IMG/VR virus record: IMGVR_UViG_3300042907_001527
Location: 40,000 to 103,999 of that record
DNA: 64,000 nt
Source: a virus
Reading direction: 5' to 3' (one strand)
The notes beneath the pieces are model-generated. The model saw nothing but the letters and a program-made list of their open reading frames with translations, was not told the DNA's origin and made no database searches. Position numbers and translations under genes: made by a program. Each line of letters begins with the position of its first letter. The stretch's first letter is position 1. Below, in pieces: positions 26,624 to 35,634 of the stretch.

Positions 26624-28300
26624 TTATGACTCTTTTCTTAAACTTCTTTCATAATGTTCAAATCTATCATGTTCTGTTGGTGTCATAAGTAATAATCCAG
26701 GATACAACTCACCTTTCTTAACCAACTGATACATATGGCTCATCCAAGTTTGTTCAAATGGATGTCCCCATGTTACATCTAAGAACATTTTTTGATTTCC
26801 TGTTCTTGTAACAATTTGAGGCCAATTACAATAATAAACATCACCTGTTACATAAGGAACTCCTTGAAATGAATTAATTGAATCATATACCGTTCTTGGA
26901 GCATTTGGGTCTAATCCTTGAACCGGTAATCTGTCTTTACCTGGCCAATACTTTTGTCTAACATCTTGAGGTACGTTATACCATGACCATTGAGTGCCAT
27001 TGTCTCCAAAGAATTCACTATAATTGAGTTTTAAAAAGTCAAAGTTTTCTTTTTTAACAATTTGTAATGTTTTTGAATATAAATTTGGAACATATCGGTT
27101 AAATCCATTTCTACATACATCTCCCTCTTTTGGATAAAAGAACATGTCATCTTCAAAAAACAAATAAAAATCTAAATCTGTTTCATTTTGGAAATGTTCG
27201 GCAATCCATTGACGGCCACCACAAATACCTAAATTATCTTTCTTAATGTGTTCAAACCCATTTTCTTCACACAATTTAGCATAGTCATCAAATGTTGATT
27301 CATCACTTGAGTTATCTAACAAAAACTTTTTAGTTTTTAATAAATAATCTTTATCGTAAGCATTCATGGATTCAATTAAAGTTGAAAATTGTTTTGGGCT
27401 ATTAAATGTAATCACATATAAACCAACTTTATTAACATCTAATGTGTTTGTTTCTTTATGAATATTTTCAGATTTAGGTTTCAATTCATTATTTTTTAAA
27501 TCTTCAAAAAACTTACCAACCAAACCATTAGATTCAATTTCAAAATAATTAACCATATCAGAGTGTTTATAACACATAATACTGAAGATTGATTCTTCGG
27601 TACCCATATAACCTTCATCTAAAGTTGTTTGTAACAAATTATAATATATTCCATTAATATCGCTAATGGTATGCTTTGGGCCACCAAAAAATCCACCTCT
27701 TGCGACTTTATTAACTTTTGAACCCGCAATAGAATTTAACTTATTATATTCAAAACCATGAATTTCAGTTTCAGCATCATATTGAAAACAAATAAATGAA
27801 AATTTTGAAATGTATTTTGACAAGTTATTTAAAACTTTATCATGAGTAAAATAACCTTGGTGAACGGTATTTGTTAAACCACCATCAATCCAAAACATAT
27901 ATTCAGAGTCAAATCTGTCCATAATCTTAGCATCGTGTAATAAGAATACCTTGGACATAACTAATGGATTATAATTTTCTAATCTACATTGTGTTGATTC
28001 TTTTAACCAACCAGATAAATTTTGCCAATTTTCATCAGTTCTAATTTTTTGAACTTTGTTAAAAAATTCAGATTCTCTAAACCAAGACATTGGTCTAAGA
28101 ATAAATTGTGTATTGTCATGACTTCTTCTTTCAAAAACAAATTTTTGAAGTTCTTCGTCTCCAAAAATAATCATATTCTCATCACACTTTAAAAGTTGTT
28201 CAAACTTATCTAAATAATGTTGGTAGGGTCTTGACCAACCTTCGGTTAATTCTTCTCGACCGATATCCCATATTCCTGTAACTAATGTTATATTACTCAT
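26624..28300 (-). CDS. Two-domain glycosyltransferase, YibB/HtrL-like plus GT-A
   Basis: The N-terminal half (to about residue 260) resembles the HtrL/YibB family: LVTGIWDIGREELTEGWSRP, MIIFGDEEL, VFLLHDAKIMDRFDSEYMFW with IDGG, and GGFFGGPKHT. From about residue 290 a second GT-A-like domain begins VGLYVITFNSPKQFSTLIES, and has LDNSSDESTFDDY, GICGGRQWIAEHF and the acidic LFFEDDMFF that would bind the sugar-nucleotide metal. It lies immediately downstream of the 291-residue YibB-like gene, 5 bases apart. Both domains probably transfer sugars; donors and acceptor are unknown. The C-terminal domain has an odd DVTWGHPFEQTW stretch. Confidence 0.75.
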   Translation of the reverse strand: MSNITLVTGIWDIGREELTEGWSRPYQHYLDKFEQLLKCDENMIIFGDEELQKFVFERRSHDNTQFILRPMSWFRESEFFNKVQKIRTDENWQNLSGWLKESTQCRLENYNPLVMSKVFLLHDAKIMDRFDSEYMFWIDGGLTNTVHQGYFTHDKVLNNLSKYISKFSFICFQYDAETEIHGFEYNKLNSIAGSKVNKVARGGFFGGPKHTISDINGIYYNLLQTTLDEGYMGTEESIFSIMCYKHSDMVNYFEIESNGLVGKFFEDLKNNELKPKSENIHKETNTLDVNKVGLYVITFNSPKQFSTLIESMNAYDKDYLLKTKKFLLDNSSDESTFDDYAKLCEENGFEHIKKDNLGICGGRQWIAEHFQNETDLDFYLFFEDDMFFYPKEGDVCRNGFNRYVPNLYSKTLQIVKKENFDFLKLNYSEFFGDNGTQWSWYNVPQDVRQKYWPGKDRLPVQGLDPNAPRTVYDSINSFQGVPYVTGDVYYCNWPQIVTRTGNQKMFLDVTWGHPFEQTWMSHMYQLVKKGELYPGLLLMTPTEHDRFEHYERSLRKES

Positions 28301-28304
28301 ATAT

Positions 28305-29180
28305 TTAATTTAACTCTTCTAATATTTTATAAAAACTTTTATTTACTCTTGTATGTTCTACCATATCTGTACCAGCAACTCTTTCGTCTTCATGCCACCA
28401 AATATCAAATTCTAATGTAACAAATAAATCGGGATGGTTTCTATACATTAATGTCATTATGTCTTCTTCGTGATATAGTCTTTTATCGTGTTCAGTAACT
28501 TGATAAACATATTTTTTAAAAAGTGTGATTATCTCGTTTAATAATTCTTTTTTTCCGCCAAAAAAACCACCAATAATGTGTCTAGAAATATCATGTTCAT
28601 TAAAATGTGATGGATTGACAGTACCTGACCAAAAATTTCTTGAGTTTTCTTTTGAAACAATAATTATTTTATCCCCACTTTTAGAAATTAAATTTTTTAA
28701 AAATGTGTTATTAAACAAAGAACTTTCATAATACTGACTATTATGAATACCTGTTTTTGCCAAATACTTATTTGGTATTAAACCACAATGGGACAAACCA
28801 GCATCAACCCAATAATAATTGTCGTAAGACATATCTTCCATTGATAACCATATAAACTTCATGTATTGTATTTCAATACATCTATCACCTTTTTTAATTC
28901 CTTCATAGTCTTTGTATTGACCAATCAACTCAGAAAATTCGTTTTGTTTTAAATCAAATTTGACAAATTTGATTTTTTCTGGATTTATATTATGTTCATT
29001 ATAGAAAAAATTAACCAATCCATTGTACTCACTATCAGATGTATAACATAAAAAATCGGCATCAGTCATTTTTAATAATGATAATAAACTCCAACAATAA
29101 TGGCCATGTCTATTAGGTCTTCCTCCTAAATCAGTTCCATGTAAATTAGAATAAATTGCCGTAATAATTTTAACTGACAT
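28305..29180 (-). CDS. YibB/HtrL-like glycosyltransferase
   Basis: The 291-residue protein shares the pattern of the first half of its downstream neighbour: VKIITAIYSNLHGTDLGGRP, DADFLCYTSDSEY, a YMKFIWLSMEDMSYDNYYWV stretch with DAG (the probable acid pair), RHIIGGFFGGKKEL, and an HEEDIMTLMYRNHPDLF end. The two are paralogues fused or unfused to a GT-A domain. It overlaps the GT25-type gene by 11 bases. A sugar-transfer role is likely; substrate is unknown. Confidence 0.7.
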   Translation of the reverse strand: MSVKIITAIYSNLHGTDLGGRPNRHGHYCWSLLSLLKMTDADFLCYTSDSEYNGLVNFFYNEHNINPEKIKFVKFDLKQNEFSELIGQYKDYEGIKKGDRCIEIQYMKFIWLSMEDMSYDNYYWVDAGLSHCGLIPNKYLAKTGIHNSQYYESSLFNNTFLKNLISKSGDKIIIVSKENSRNFWSGTVNPSHFNEHDISRHIIGGFFGGKKELLNEIITLFKKYVYQVTEHDKRLYHEEDIMTLMYRNHPDLFVTLEFDIWWHEDERVAGTDMVEHTRVNKSFYKILEELN

Positions 29181-29904
29181 ACGTAAATTGTTTGTGTTCT
29201 TTATTGTCTTTTAAATCTTGGGTTAATGTTCCGTTTAAATATTCCGAAGGTATTTTACAAGGACTATATAAATTCCAATTATATGTTTGTGTATAAAAAT
29301 TATTATACTGTCCTTGAGACACATCGGACCAACTACTCATTTGAGGGGCAATTGTTAATATTGGAGAATAACTTTGTTTAATTGGTAAAATAAATTGATA
29401 AATATAATCATCAATTGAATAATACCCTAAAATTTCAGGTTTCTCCATTTCAATAACATTATCATAAATTGAGTTATGATATAATATCATATTAGTTGCA
29501 AATATCCCTCGTTCGTATTCTTTTTTTGGAGGTAGATTTGTAATGTCTAAAAATAACGGTAATTTCTCACTACGATTAACAGGTCTATTTAATGTTGGAG
29601 AAAGATTAATAATCCCAAATTCAAATTCATCTGTTTCAGTTTCAATTTTAGTAATTAAATCTTTTGAATATGGTAAGAATGTACAGTCATCCTCAATAAC
29701 CATCACCGATTCATAACCTCTTTCTTTCGCAATTTTTAGTATTTCTACATGGGATAATGTACACCCTCCATGATTATTTAAATCAACCGCTTTAAATATT
29801 TCATAATCCCAACCAATATATTCCATCTCTTTTTTGATGTGCTCCAATCGGTCGGGTCTTCTTTCTAAATTAACAACAAATTTAGGTATATTAGTAATAT
29901 TCAT
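29170..29904 (-). CDS. GT25-family glycosyltransferase
   Basis: At 244 residues it shows the GT25 (LPS glycosyltransferase, LgtB-like) motifs: FVVNLERRPDRLEHI (9-23), GGCTLSHVEILKIA (46-59) and SVMVIEDDCTF with E71-D72-D73, then a GIFATNMILYHNSIY segment and YSIDDYIYQ. Bacterial relatives add galactose or glucosamine to surface glycans; related eukaryotic enzymes glycosylate collagen hydroxylysine. It is cotranslated with its neighbours: its ATG overlaps the stop of the GT60-type gene by one base. Confidence 0.82.
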   Translation of the reverse strand: MNITNIPKFVVNLERRPDRLEHIKKEMEYIGWDYEIFKAVDLNNHGGCTLSHVEILKIAKERGYESVMVIEDDCTFLPYSKDLITKIETETDEFEFGIINLSPTLNRPVNRSEKLPLFLDITNLPPKKEYERGIFATNMILYHNSIYDNVIEMEKPEILGYYSIDDYIYQFILPIKQSYSPILTIAPQMSSWSDVSQGQYNNFYTQTYNWNLYSPCKIPSEYLNGTLTQDLKDNKEHKQFTYVS

Positions 29905-31169
29905 TAACTAACTTGGTTATTGGTTAATCTACCTGTGATTCTATCACACCATCCTTTTGATTCTGAGTGAGGCCAAACAACCCAATGAGAAGGCATTTCA
30001 TCAGTTTGGAACTCTCTCCATACTTTACAGTATTTGTCAGGGTCTATCATAAAACCCGCAATTTCGTTTTTGTCGGCATCTTTTCTAAATAAAGTTTCAT
30101 CTTTATCATTATGGAATGCAACAACCCAAAAATCATAATCAGTTTCAGTAACTTGTGAATATCCGATATCAATACAATGTTTGAACATCATACAGAAACT
30201 ATCTTTCCATTCTTGTTCTGTTTCAAAATTATATGGATTTGGTGGATAATTTTTATCTAAGGTATGTTTGTCAATCGCTCTCTTTGAAAACAAAATACCA
30301 GCATATTTTTCATATTCCGTTAAAGTCCTAACAGGACCAAAACCATAAGGACCATCATGACCTTCTTGTTTTTCACCGTCCATACCAAATAACTTTCTAT
30401 TTGTTAAGTGAGAGTGACTATTCTTTTGTCCCCAAGTTTTGTCATCATCCCATTGTTTTGTTCTACCCTTACGAGTGTATTCGTGGTAAACAACAGGAAT
30501 ATGAGTGTGAAATAAATCATAACCCCAAGTGTAAGCTCTTGCGGCAATTGAAATTTCTTCACCGTGAAAATAATATTCAGGATTATGTTGAACTTCCGTT
30601 GAGAATTGTCCTAATGTAAAACAAAAGTGAGCCGAATAGAATCTTGCGGTCACAGGTTTCTTCATTTCTTTCCATCCTGGAATTGTTTCAGGTAAGAAAA
30701 ATACTGCTCCTTCAGGAATAAAACGGTCAAATACCATTCTCCAAGCTTCTTGAGCTCTTCCTGCGGGTTCATTTTCGGGGTCAAAAGAAGGAACATAACC
30801 CGTAAGTAGAGGTTTTTTGTATCCGTCCTTCTGTAACCCCTTTATCATTTTGATAAGGATATCATCCCAATCCTTCACAAATCTCATGTGAGAGTCAATT
30901 TGTAGGGTATAAGTTTCACCTTTATAAAGTTGTTGAACTTGGTGTCGCGCCCAACATACACCTTTGGCGTCTTGATAAGGAATATCTAAGATTCTAAATC
31001 TTTTGTCGTCTTTGTATTCATCTAAATTATCAAAACCATCCTCATCACTATATTGTCTTGCAATACCTATGACAAGGTTATTTGGTTTTTTGGCGTTTGC
31101 CAACATGTCTTTAATTGTTGGAATTAACTGAGGGTCTCTATAAGAGGCGATTTGAACAAAAATTTTCAT
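29904..31169 (-). CDS. GT60-family (PF11397-type) polypeptide GlcNAc-transferase-like enzyme
   Basis: The 421-residue protein opens with KIFVQIASYRDPQLIPTIKD, then GVCWARHQVQQLY (70-82) and a DSH triad at 92-94 in TLQIDSHMRFV, the metal-binding DxD counterpart of this family. Further segments are RAQEAWRMVFDRFIPEGAVF, a FSTEVQHNPEYYFHGEEISI box (20 residues) and HTHIPVVYHEYTRKG. The family includes Dictyostelium Skp1-hydroxyproline GlcNAc-transferase and polypeptide alpha-GlcNAc-transferases that modify Thr in Thr/Pro-rich mucin-type proteins. Next gene upstream, 92 bases away, encodes a fibre with TPTNTPT stalks, so its natural acceptor may be that stalk; this is inference. A terminator and an overlapping sigma70-like promoter lie just before the gene. 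Confidence 0.88.
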   Translation of the reverse strand: MKIFVQIASYRDPQLIPTIKDMLANAKKPNNLVIGIARQYSDEDGFDNLDEYKDDKRFRILDIPYQDAKGVCWARHQVQQLYKGETYTLQIDSHMRFVKDWDDILIKMIKGLQKDGYKKPLLTGYVPSFDPENEPAGRAQEAWRMVFDRFIPEGAVFFLPETIPGWKEMKKPVTARFYSAHFCFTLGQFSTEVQHNPEYYFHGEEISIAARAYTWGYDLFHTHIPVVYHEYTRKGRTKQWDDDKTWGQKNSHSHLTNRKLFGMDGEKQEGHDGPYGFGPVRTLTEYEKYAGILFSKRAIDKHTLDKNYPPNPYNFETEQEWKDSFCMMFKHCIDIGYSQVTETDYDFWVVAFHNDKDETLFRKDADKNEIAGFMIDPDKYCKVWREFQTDEMPSHWVVWPHSESKGWCDRITGRLTNNQVS

Positions 31170-31179
31170 ATAATATTAT

Positions 31180-31208
31180 TTTATACCTAAAAATAAAAAA
31201 CCCTTCAA
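31180..31208 (-). promoter_or_regulatory. Sigma70-like promoter for the GT60 gene block
   Basis: Minus strand: TTGAAG, 17-base spacer, TATAAA, ending 11 bases before the ATG at 31169. The -35 box lies inside the hairpin of the terminator for the fibre gene upstream, so one short element both ends a late message and starts an earlier one. Confidence 0.5.
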
Positions 31209-31224
31209 AAAACTGAAGGGTTTT
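31197..31224 (-). terminator. Bidirectional rho-independent terminator
   Basis: AAAACCCTTCA and TGAAGGGTTTT form an 11-bp stem with a 6-base loop. On the minus strand the stem is followed by TTTTTTATTTTT, ending the DUF1566 fibre gene transcript. The plus-strand side also has a short U-run. Confidence 0.85.
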
Positions 31225-31260
31225 ATCTATAATAATTTATATTATATTTTAAATAAATTG

Positions 31261-33663
31261 TTAATAAGACCTAATCGCTCTAATGTTCATAAGTTGACCC
31301 TTTCCAATAGTCTCTATTAATGGAATATGTTCTGGAGTAACACCCATATTAAAGAAGATATAATTTATTTCGTCAGCTCCAATTTGAGTAGAACTTAAAT
31401 AGTCTCCTTCAACAAATCCACCAATACCATTTCTGTTATCCCACACTTTATTTAACTCATCTATACTTGGTAGATACCAATCATTATATCCATTTTGTGA
31501 TAAATCTGAACACAATCTAGCCGCAATTCCCGCATTAGCACATCCATTTACTATATCTATGGTGTTTTGATTACCTGTCCCAATTGTAGTTCCACTAGCT
31601 CCTGTTAATAGAGTACCCGGACAACCCCATAATGCAGAACTTGAAACATTTGTTGTAGTAACAACTAAACCATGTTGAACATTTGCGTCATATCCTGAAT
31701 CACCAGGTTGTAATATGTAAGCGATATAACCACCTAAAGCAGAGTCACCTATGGTATAATTACATCCATTAGGGTCTGATGCGGTAATTTCTCCAAGACC
31801 GCCAGTAATGTTATACGAAGCAATTCCGTTAGAATAATAACCATTTGATGCTGGTATTGTTAATGCGGTATCAGAATATAAAATTTCTCCTAAGTTTGGA
31901 CCAGGTCCTCCCGCAACAGTACCATAAACATAAACTGGTGTTCCTGGGTCATATGCTGTACATGCGTCGATTGCTGTTGTTGCATCATATCCTAAATTAT
32001 ATGTATAATATGCAAATGTTGCAGTTGGTGTTGTAGTTACGGTTGGTGTATTTGTTGGTGTTGTAGTTACGGTAGGAGTATTTGTTGGTGTTTGAGTTAC
32101 GGTTGGTGTTGGTGTGTTAGTTGGGATTAATGAACAAAGGAAGAATTCTCCAGTTTCATATCCTGTTGAAAGTAATTGAACTACTTGTCCTGAATTTGTG
32201 TAGTATCCTGACATGTCAGTTGTAACTGGTCCTAATAACGAATCGTAAAATAATACATTTAGGTCAAAAGTCGAATTATCTCCATATATTGTTATTGTGT
32301 TAATACCATTACATGAATTATAAGCTGTTGTACCTGTTGTCACAACAAAACTAAATCTAGTTTGTGTTGGAGAAACAGTTGGTGTTACAGTATTGGTTGG
32401 TGTTGAAGTTCTAGTAGGTGTATTGGTTGGTGTTGTAGTATTAGTTGGTGTATTGGTTGGTGTTGTAGTATTAGTTGGTGTATTCGTATTTGTTGGTGTT
32501 ACACTTGGTGTTACACTTGGTGTTACAGTATTAGTTGGTGTTTGAGTATTTGTTGCTGTCGGTGTTGATGTTGGAATTGATAAACATCCGTTAGGGTCTG
32601 ATGTTGTAACTTGTCCAAGACCACCAGTAACGTTATACCAAGCAAGTCCATTTTTAGAATAAAAACCATCTAAAACTGGTGTTGTTAATGATGTATTAGA
32701 ATATAAAAATTCTCCTACGTTTGGACCAGGTCCTGCATCAACACTACCATAAACTAAAGATGGAACTGCGAAACATGCATCATATATTGATGTACCACTT
32801 CCTAAATTATATGTATAATATGCAAATGTTGCCGTTGGTGTTGTAGTTACGGTTGGTGTGTTAGTTGGTGTTACAGTATTTGTTGGTGTAGGAGTATTTG
32901 TAATTATCTCCGAACAAAGTGAGAATCCTCCATCTTCATATCCTGTTGAAAGTAATTGAACAACTTGACCTGAATTTGTATAGTATCCTGACATGTTAGT
33001 TGTGATTGGACCAAATAACGAATCATAAAATAATACATTTTGGTCAAAAATTACCTCATCACCATATATTGTTATTGTTGGTGTGTTAATACCATTACAT
33101 GAATCATAAGCTGTTGTACCTGTTGAAACTACAAAACTAAATCTAGTTTGTGTTGGAGAAACAGTTGGTGTTACAGTATTAGTTGGTGTATTAGTTGGTG
33201 TATTAGTTGGTGTTTCAGTATTTGTCGGTGTTACAGTTGGTGTTGGTGTTAAGGTGTTAGTCGGCGTTTGAGTTATGGTGTTAGTCGGCGTTTGAGTTGA
33301 GGTGTTAGTCGGCGTTTGAGTAGAAGTATTTGTTGGTGTTGGAGTTTGAGTGGAAGTATTTGTTGGAGTTGGAGTTTGAGTAGAAGTATTTGTTGGTGTT
33401 GGAGTATTTGTAGGCGTTTGTGTTGGTGTTGAAGTTGGTGTATGAGTTGGGAAAAGAGGTGGAAAAACACCATTATTAATTAAAACAATACTAGAATAAA
33501 ATAAAGGTGCGGTTGAGTAAGTATTATCAATTAACCAAATTGTTTTAGTTTCATTTTGTGTCAATTCTGTTTGGTACTCCCACATAGAATCGTCGCATCG
33601 TCTATAGTTAAAATTTACTATAGTTGAGCCAGTATTTGTTAAGGTATATTTGCTACAAGCCAT
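31261..33663 (-). CDS. Fibre/adhesin with Thr-Pro stalks and a DUF1566 (Lcl-type) C-terminal domain
   Basis: The 800-residue protein has an N-terminal attachment part (1-70), then TPTNTPT-type stalk, then two pairs of repeated modules: type A begins [20 protein letters not shown] (about 174-257) and again at 436-513; type B begins [13 protein letters not shown] (277-361) and again at 549-636. Stalk repeats separate all modules. The final 155 residues are a DUF1566/Lcl domain: [56 protein letters not shown]. This domain is common on bacterial surface and adhesive proteins. The fibre likely presents it at the tip for host binding. A TATTTATAC element is 16 bases before the ATG. It sits beside the GT60 gene. 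Confidence 0.85.
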   Translation of the reverse strand: MACSKYTLTNTGSTIVNFNYRRCDDSMWEYQTELTQNETKTIWLIDNTYSTAPLFYSSIVLINNGVFPPLFPTHTPTSTPTQTPTNTPTPTNTSTQTPTPTNTSTQTPTPTNTSTQTPTNTSTQTPTNTITQTPTNTLTPTPTVTPTNTETPTNTPTNTPTNTVTPTVSPTQTRFSFVVSTGTTAYDSCNGINTPTITIYGDEVIFDQNVLFYDSLFGPITTNMSGYYTNSGQVVQLLSTGYEDGGFSLCSEIITNTPTPTNTVTPTNTPTVTTTPTATFAYYTYNLGSGTSIYDACFAVPSLVYGSVDAGPGPNVGEFLYSNTSLTTPVLDGFYSKNGLAWYNVTGGLGQVTTSDPNGCLSIPTSTPTATNTQTPTNTVTPSVTPSVTPTNTNTPTNTTTPTNTPTNTTTPTNTPTRTSTPTNTVTPTVSPTQTRFSFVVTTGTTAYNSCNGINTITIYGDNSTFDLNVLFYDSLLGPVTTDMSGYYTNSGQVVQLLSTGYETGEFFLCSLIPTNTPTPTVTQTPTNTPTVTTTPTNTPTVTTTPTATFAYYTYNLGYDATTAIDACTAYDPGTPVYVYGTVAGGPGPNLGEILYSDTALTIPASNGYYSNGIASYNITGGLGEITASDPNGCNYTIGDSALGGYIAYILQPGDSGYDANVQHGLVVTTTNVSSSALWGCPGTLLTGASGTTIGTGNQNTIDIVNGCANAGIAARLCSDLSQNGYNDWYLPSIDELNKVWDNRNGIGGFVEGDYLSSTQIGADEINYIFFNMGVTPEHIPLIETIGKGQLMNIRAIRSY
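32030..33450. repeat. GT-rich minisatellite blocks encoding the fibre stalks
   Basis: Blocks at about 32030-32120, 32370-32560, 32840-32905 and 33160-33450 are built of degenerate GTTGGTGT-like units on the plus strand, encoding T-x-T-P repeats on the minus strand. They share near-identical 18-30 base units within and between genes, so slippage and recombination could change stalk length or swap tips. Confidence 0.9.
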
Positions 33664-33678
33664 TTTTAGATATTTTAT

Positions 33679-33713
33679 TATAAATACTACGTTATTTTAT
33701 ATTATTATAAATA
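33679..33713 (-). promoter_or_regulatory. Two TATTTATA elements before the DUF1566 fibre gene
   Basis: Minus-strand TATTTATA occurs at 33706-33713 and 33679-33686 in the 133-base AT-rich gap; the nearer one is 16 bases before the ATG. No other gene, hairpin or tRNA is seen in this gap. Confidence 0.35.
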
Positions 33714-33796
33714 TTTTTTTATTCTTTAATAATTTTTAATACTTAATAAAATTTTTATAGTACAATTTATTTATTTGTCAAAGTAACTGTTGACGT

Positions 33797-34507
33797 TTAA
33801 GTCCCTGTCGGTGTAACAGTATTTGTTGGTGTTTCAGTATTAGTTGGTGTTACAGTTGGCGTTTCAGTATTTGTCGGTGTAACAGTATTTGTCGGCGTTT
33901 CAGTATTTGTCGGTGTAACAGTATTTGTTGGTGTTTCAGTATTTGTTGGTGTTACAGTTGGTGTTTCAGTGTTAGTTGGTGTTTGAGTAGGAGTTAACAC
34001 TTGTGTTTCAGTTGGGGTAGAAGTTACTGTTTCAGTATTAGTTGGTGTAACAGTATTTGTCGGTGTTACAGTATTTGTCGGTGTTTCAGTATTAGTCGGT
34101 GTAACAGTATTAGTAGGAGTTGTTGTCGGCGTTTCAGTATTTGTTGGTGTTACTGTAGGAGTTGTTGTCGTTGTTTCAGTATTTGTCGGTGTATTTGTTG
34201 GAGTTGTCGTTTCAGTGTTGGTAGGTGTTACAGTATTTGCAGGTGTTCCAGTATTTGTTGGTGTTACAGTTGGTGTTTGAGTGTTTGTAATTGTAGGTGT
34301 TGGTGTTGGGCCAGGAACATTTAAAGAATATGTATAACCATATGTTGGAACATAACAATCGTATATACCATAATAATAACTTGAAATATAATTAAATGGA
34401 AAAACTTTAGAACCTAAATCAATAGTTCCACCTGTATCTGGTAAATACGTAACATTTGTGGTTTGACCACTCAAATTATCACTTAAAATTCTTACTCCTA
34501 TTGCCAT
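33797..34507 (-). CDS. Short fibre with a Thr-Pro stalk and no tip domain
   Basis: The 236-residue protein has a 68-residue N-terminal domain ([34 protein letters not shown]) followed by about 165 residues of TPTNTETPT-type repeat and ends abruptly in TPTGT. No receptor-binding domain follows; reading past the stop adds only nine residues. It may be a decoy, spacer or glycan-bearing brush, or the truncated remains of a longer fibre whose tip was lost by recombination in the repeats. A GTATTTATT element is 4 bases before the ATG. Confidence 0.75.
   Translation of the reverse strand: MAIGVRILSDNLSGQTTNVTYLPDTGGTIDLGSKVFPFNYISSYYYGIYDCYVPTYGYTYSLNVPGPTPTPTITNTQTPTVTPTNTGTPANTVTPTNTETTTPTNTPTNTETTTTTPTVTPTNTETPTTTPTNTVTPTNTETPTNTVTPTNTVTPTNTETVTSTPTETQVLTPTQTPTNTETPTVTPTNTETPTNTVTPTNTETPTNTVTPTNTETPTVTPTNTETPTNTVTPTGT
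33800..34300. repeat. Minisatellite of the short fibre stalk
   Basis: Continuous degenerate repeat of 15-18 base units (GTATTTGTTGGTGTTTCA and variants on the plus strand), the longest uninterrupted repeat here. The plus strand is almost free of A-rich codon complement, giving a strong T+G versus A+C skew. Confidence 0.9.
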
Positions 34508-34556
34508 GTTAATAAATACTTATTCTTTTTGTTTTAGACATATTAATTAGTTTTTA

Positions 34557-35114
34557 TCAACACAATCCAGCATTAAGAATTAATGTTCCGCTCATTTGTA
34601 TAAATCTATTACCATTTGAAATTGTGAAATTTGCGTTTACAGGTGGAATGGTTAATAATGAATTACCGAAGGCATTATCTCCTGGCACCAAAAGTTCAAA
34701 CGGTTTTGTTGTATAAATTGTTACATTTGATGGTGTACCGAAATGAGTTGATTCACAAACATTTTGATAATAACCTCCCGTCCATAAATTATATTGGTAA
34801 ATAACTAATGGGGTTTGAGTTGGTGTTGGAGTTTGAGTTGGAGTGACGGATGTTTGGGTTGGTGTTGGAGTGACGGATGTTTGGGTTGGTGTTGGTGTTA
34901 CAGTTGGAGTAGGGGTTGTGGAAGGACATAATCCCATATTAACAACATCTAAAGGTGCCGCATAATTCTCAACATATAAATCTTTTGCACAGACATAACT
35001 TGTTTGTAATGGTTCTACAGGATTAACACTAATAATGTCAGTACACCCTGTCCATCGGTAAAATCCAGTTTCAACATTATTATAATTTGTTATTCTGTAG
35101 TAAAAACAATCCAT
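34557..35114 (-). CDS. Small fibre protein with a short Thr-Pro linker
   Basis: The 185-residue protein has an N-terminal Cys/Tyr-rich domain (MDCFYYRITNYNNVETGFYR, YVCAKDLYVENYAAP), a TPTPTQTSVTPT linker (about 67-102) and a C-terminal beta domain (VIYQYNLWTGGYYQNVCEST, ISNGNRFIQMSG, ending LNAGLC). The C-terminal part is similar in layout to module B of the DUF1566 fibre (TYNLG...C). It ends 49 bases before the next fibre and starts one base after the 164-residue gene. It is likely a tail fibre or adhesin. Confidence 0.75.
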   Translation of the reverse strand: MDCFYYRITNYNNVETGFYRWTGCTDIISVNPVEPLQTSYVCAKDLYVENYAAPLDVVNMGLCPSTTPTPTVTPTPTQTSVTPTPTQTSVTPTQTPTPTQTPLVIYQYNLWTGGYYQNVCESTHFGTPSNVTIYTTKPFELLVPGDNAFGNSLLTIPPVNANFTISNGNRFIQMSGTLILNAGLC

Positions 35115-35115
35115 T

Positions 35116-35610
35116 TTAACTTATTTTAAGATATCCGTAATTTACAGTGATATTTGAACCTGTGTTATTTTGTATTCCAAACACAAATGTATTTGTTGGG
35201 GTACTCACACTAGGACTTGAGGTTGATATTGCACCTGCGGTACCTATAATTTGGTCAGGAATTGATGTAAACAATATTGGACTACCACCTCCAGTATAAT
35301 TCCACGCATATTGATAACCAATTACAGGTACATTACTATTACTTATTGATACAGTTGCGTTGTAAACTATTATACCATTCGGTATATTAGCTAAAACCCA
35401 CAAATTATAGGTACTACTACTCTCAAGAGTAAAACTATAATTACTGGTTCCTGATGTTACCGTCCAAGAACCTGTATTACTAAGATTATTTGTAATGCCT
35501 GAGTAGGCAATATGATAGGTTACACCACTTAGTTCTACAGGAATAAGAGTGTTATTGGTAGGTTCCGCTAAAAAAGTTAATTCTCCGATTGTTTTACCTG
35601 TTAGTGACAT
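35116..35610 (-). CDS. Small virion protein of the fibre cluster
   Basis: The 164-residue protein starts MSLTGKTIGELTFLAEPTNN and continues with a run that links a receptor-like strand (LIPVELSGVTYHIAYS). The GKTIGEL...LIPVE start recurs in small phage structural proteins preceding or following large fibres. The remainder is Ser/Thr/Asn-rich beta (TGSWTVTSGTSNYSFTLESS), with no stalk. An ATATTTATAA element is 11 bases before the ATG. Exact role is not known. Confidence 0.7.
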   Translation of the reverse strand: MSLTGKTIGELTFLAEPTNNTLIPVELSGVTYHIAYSGITNNLSNTGSWTVTSGTSNYSFTLESSSTYNLWVLANIPNGIIVYNATVSISNSNVPVIGYQYAWNYTGGGSPILFTSIPDQIIGTAGAISTSSPSVSTPTNTFVFGIQNNTGSNITVNYGYLKIS

Positions 35611-35634
35611 ATTTTTTATTTTATAAATATTTGT

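Noticed and set aside
34001-34324. Plus-strand Cys-Ser-Arg-rich frame
   Set aside because: Another shadow of the stalk repeat in the fibre at 33797-34507; amino-acid content results from the repeat unit.
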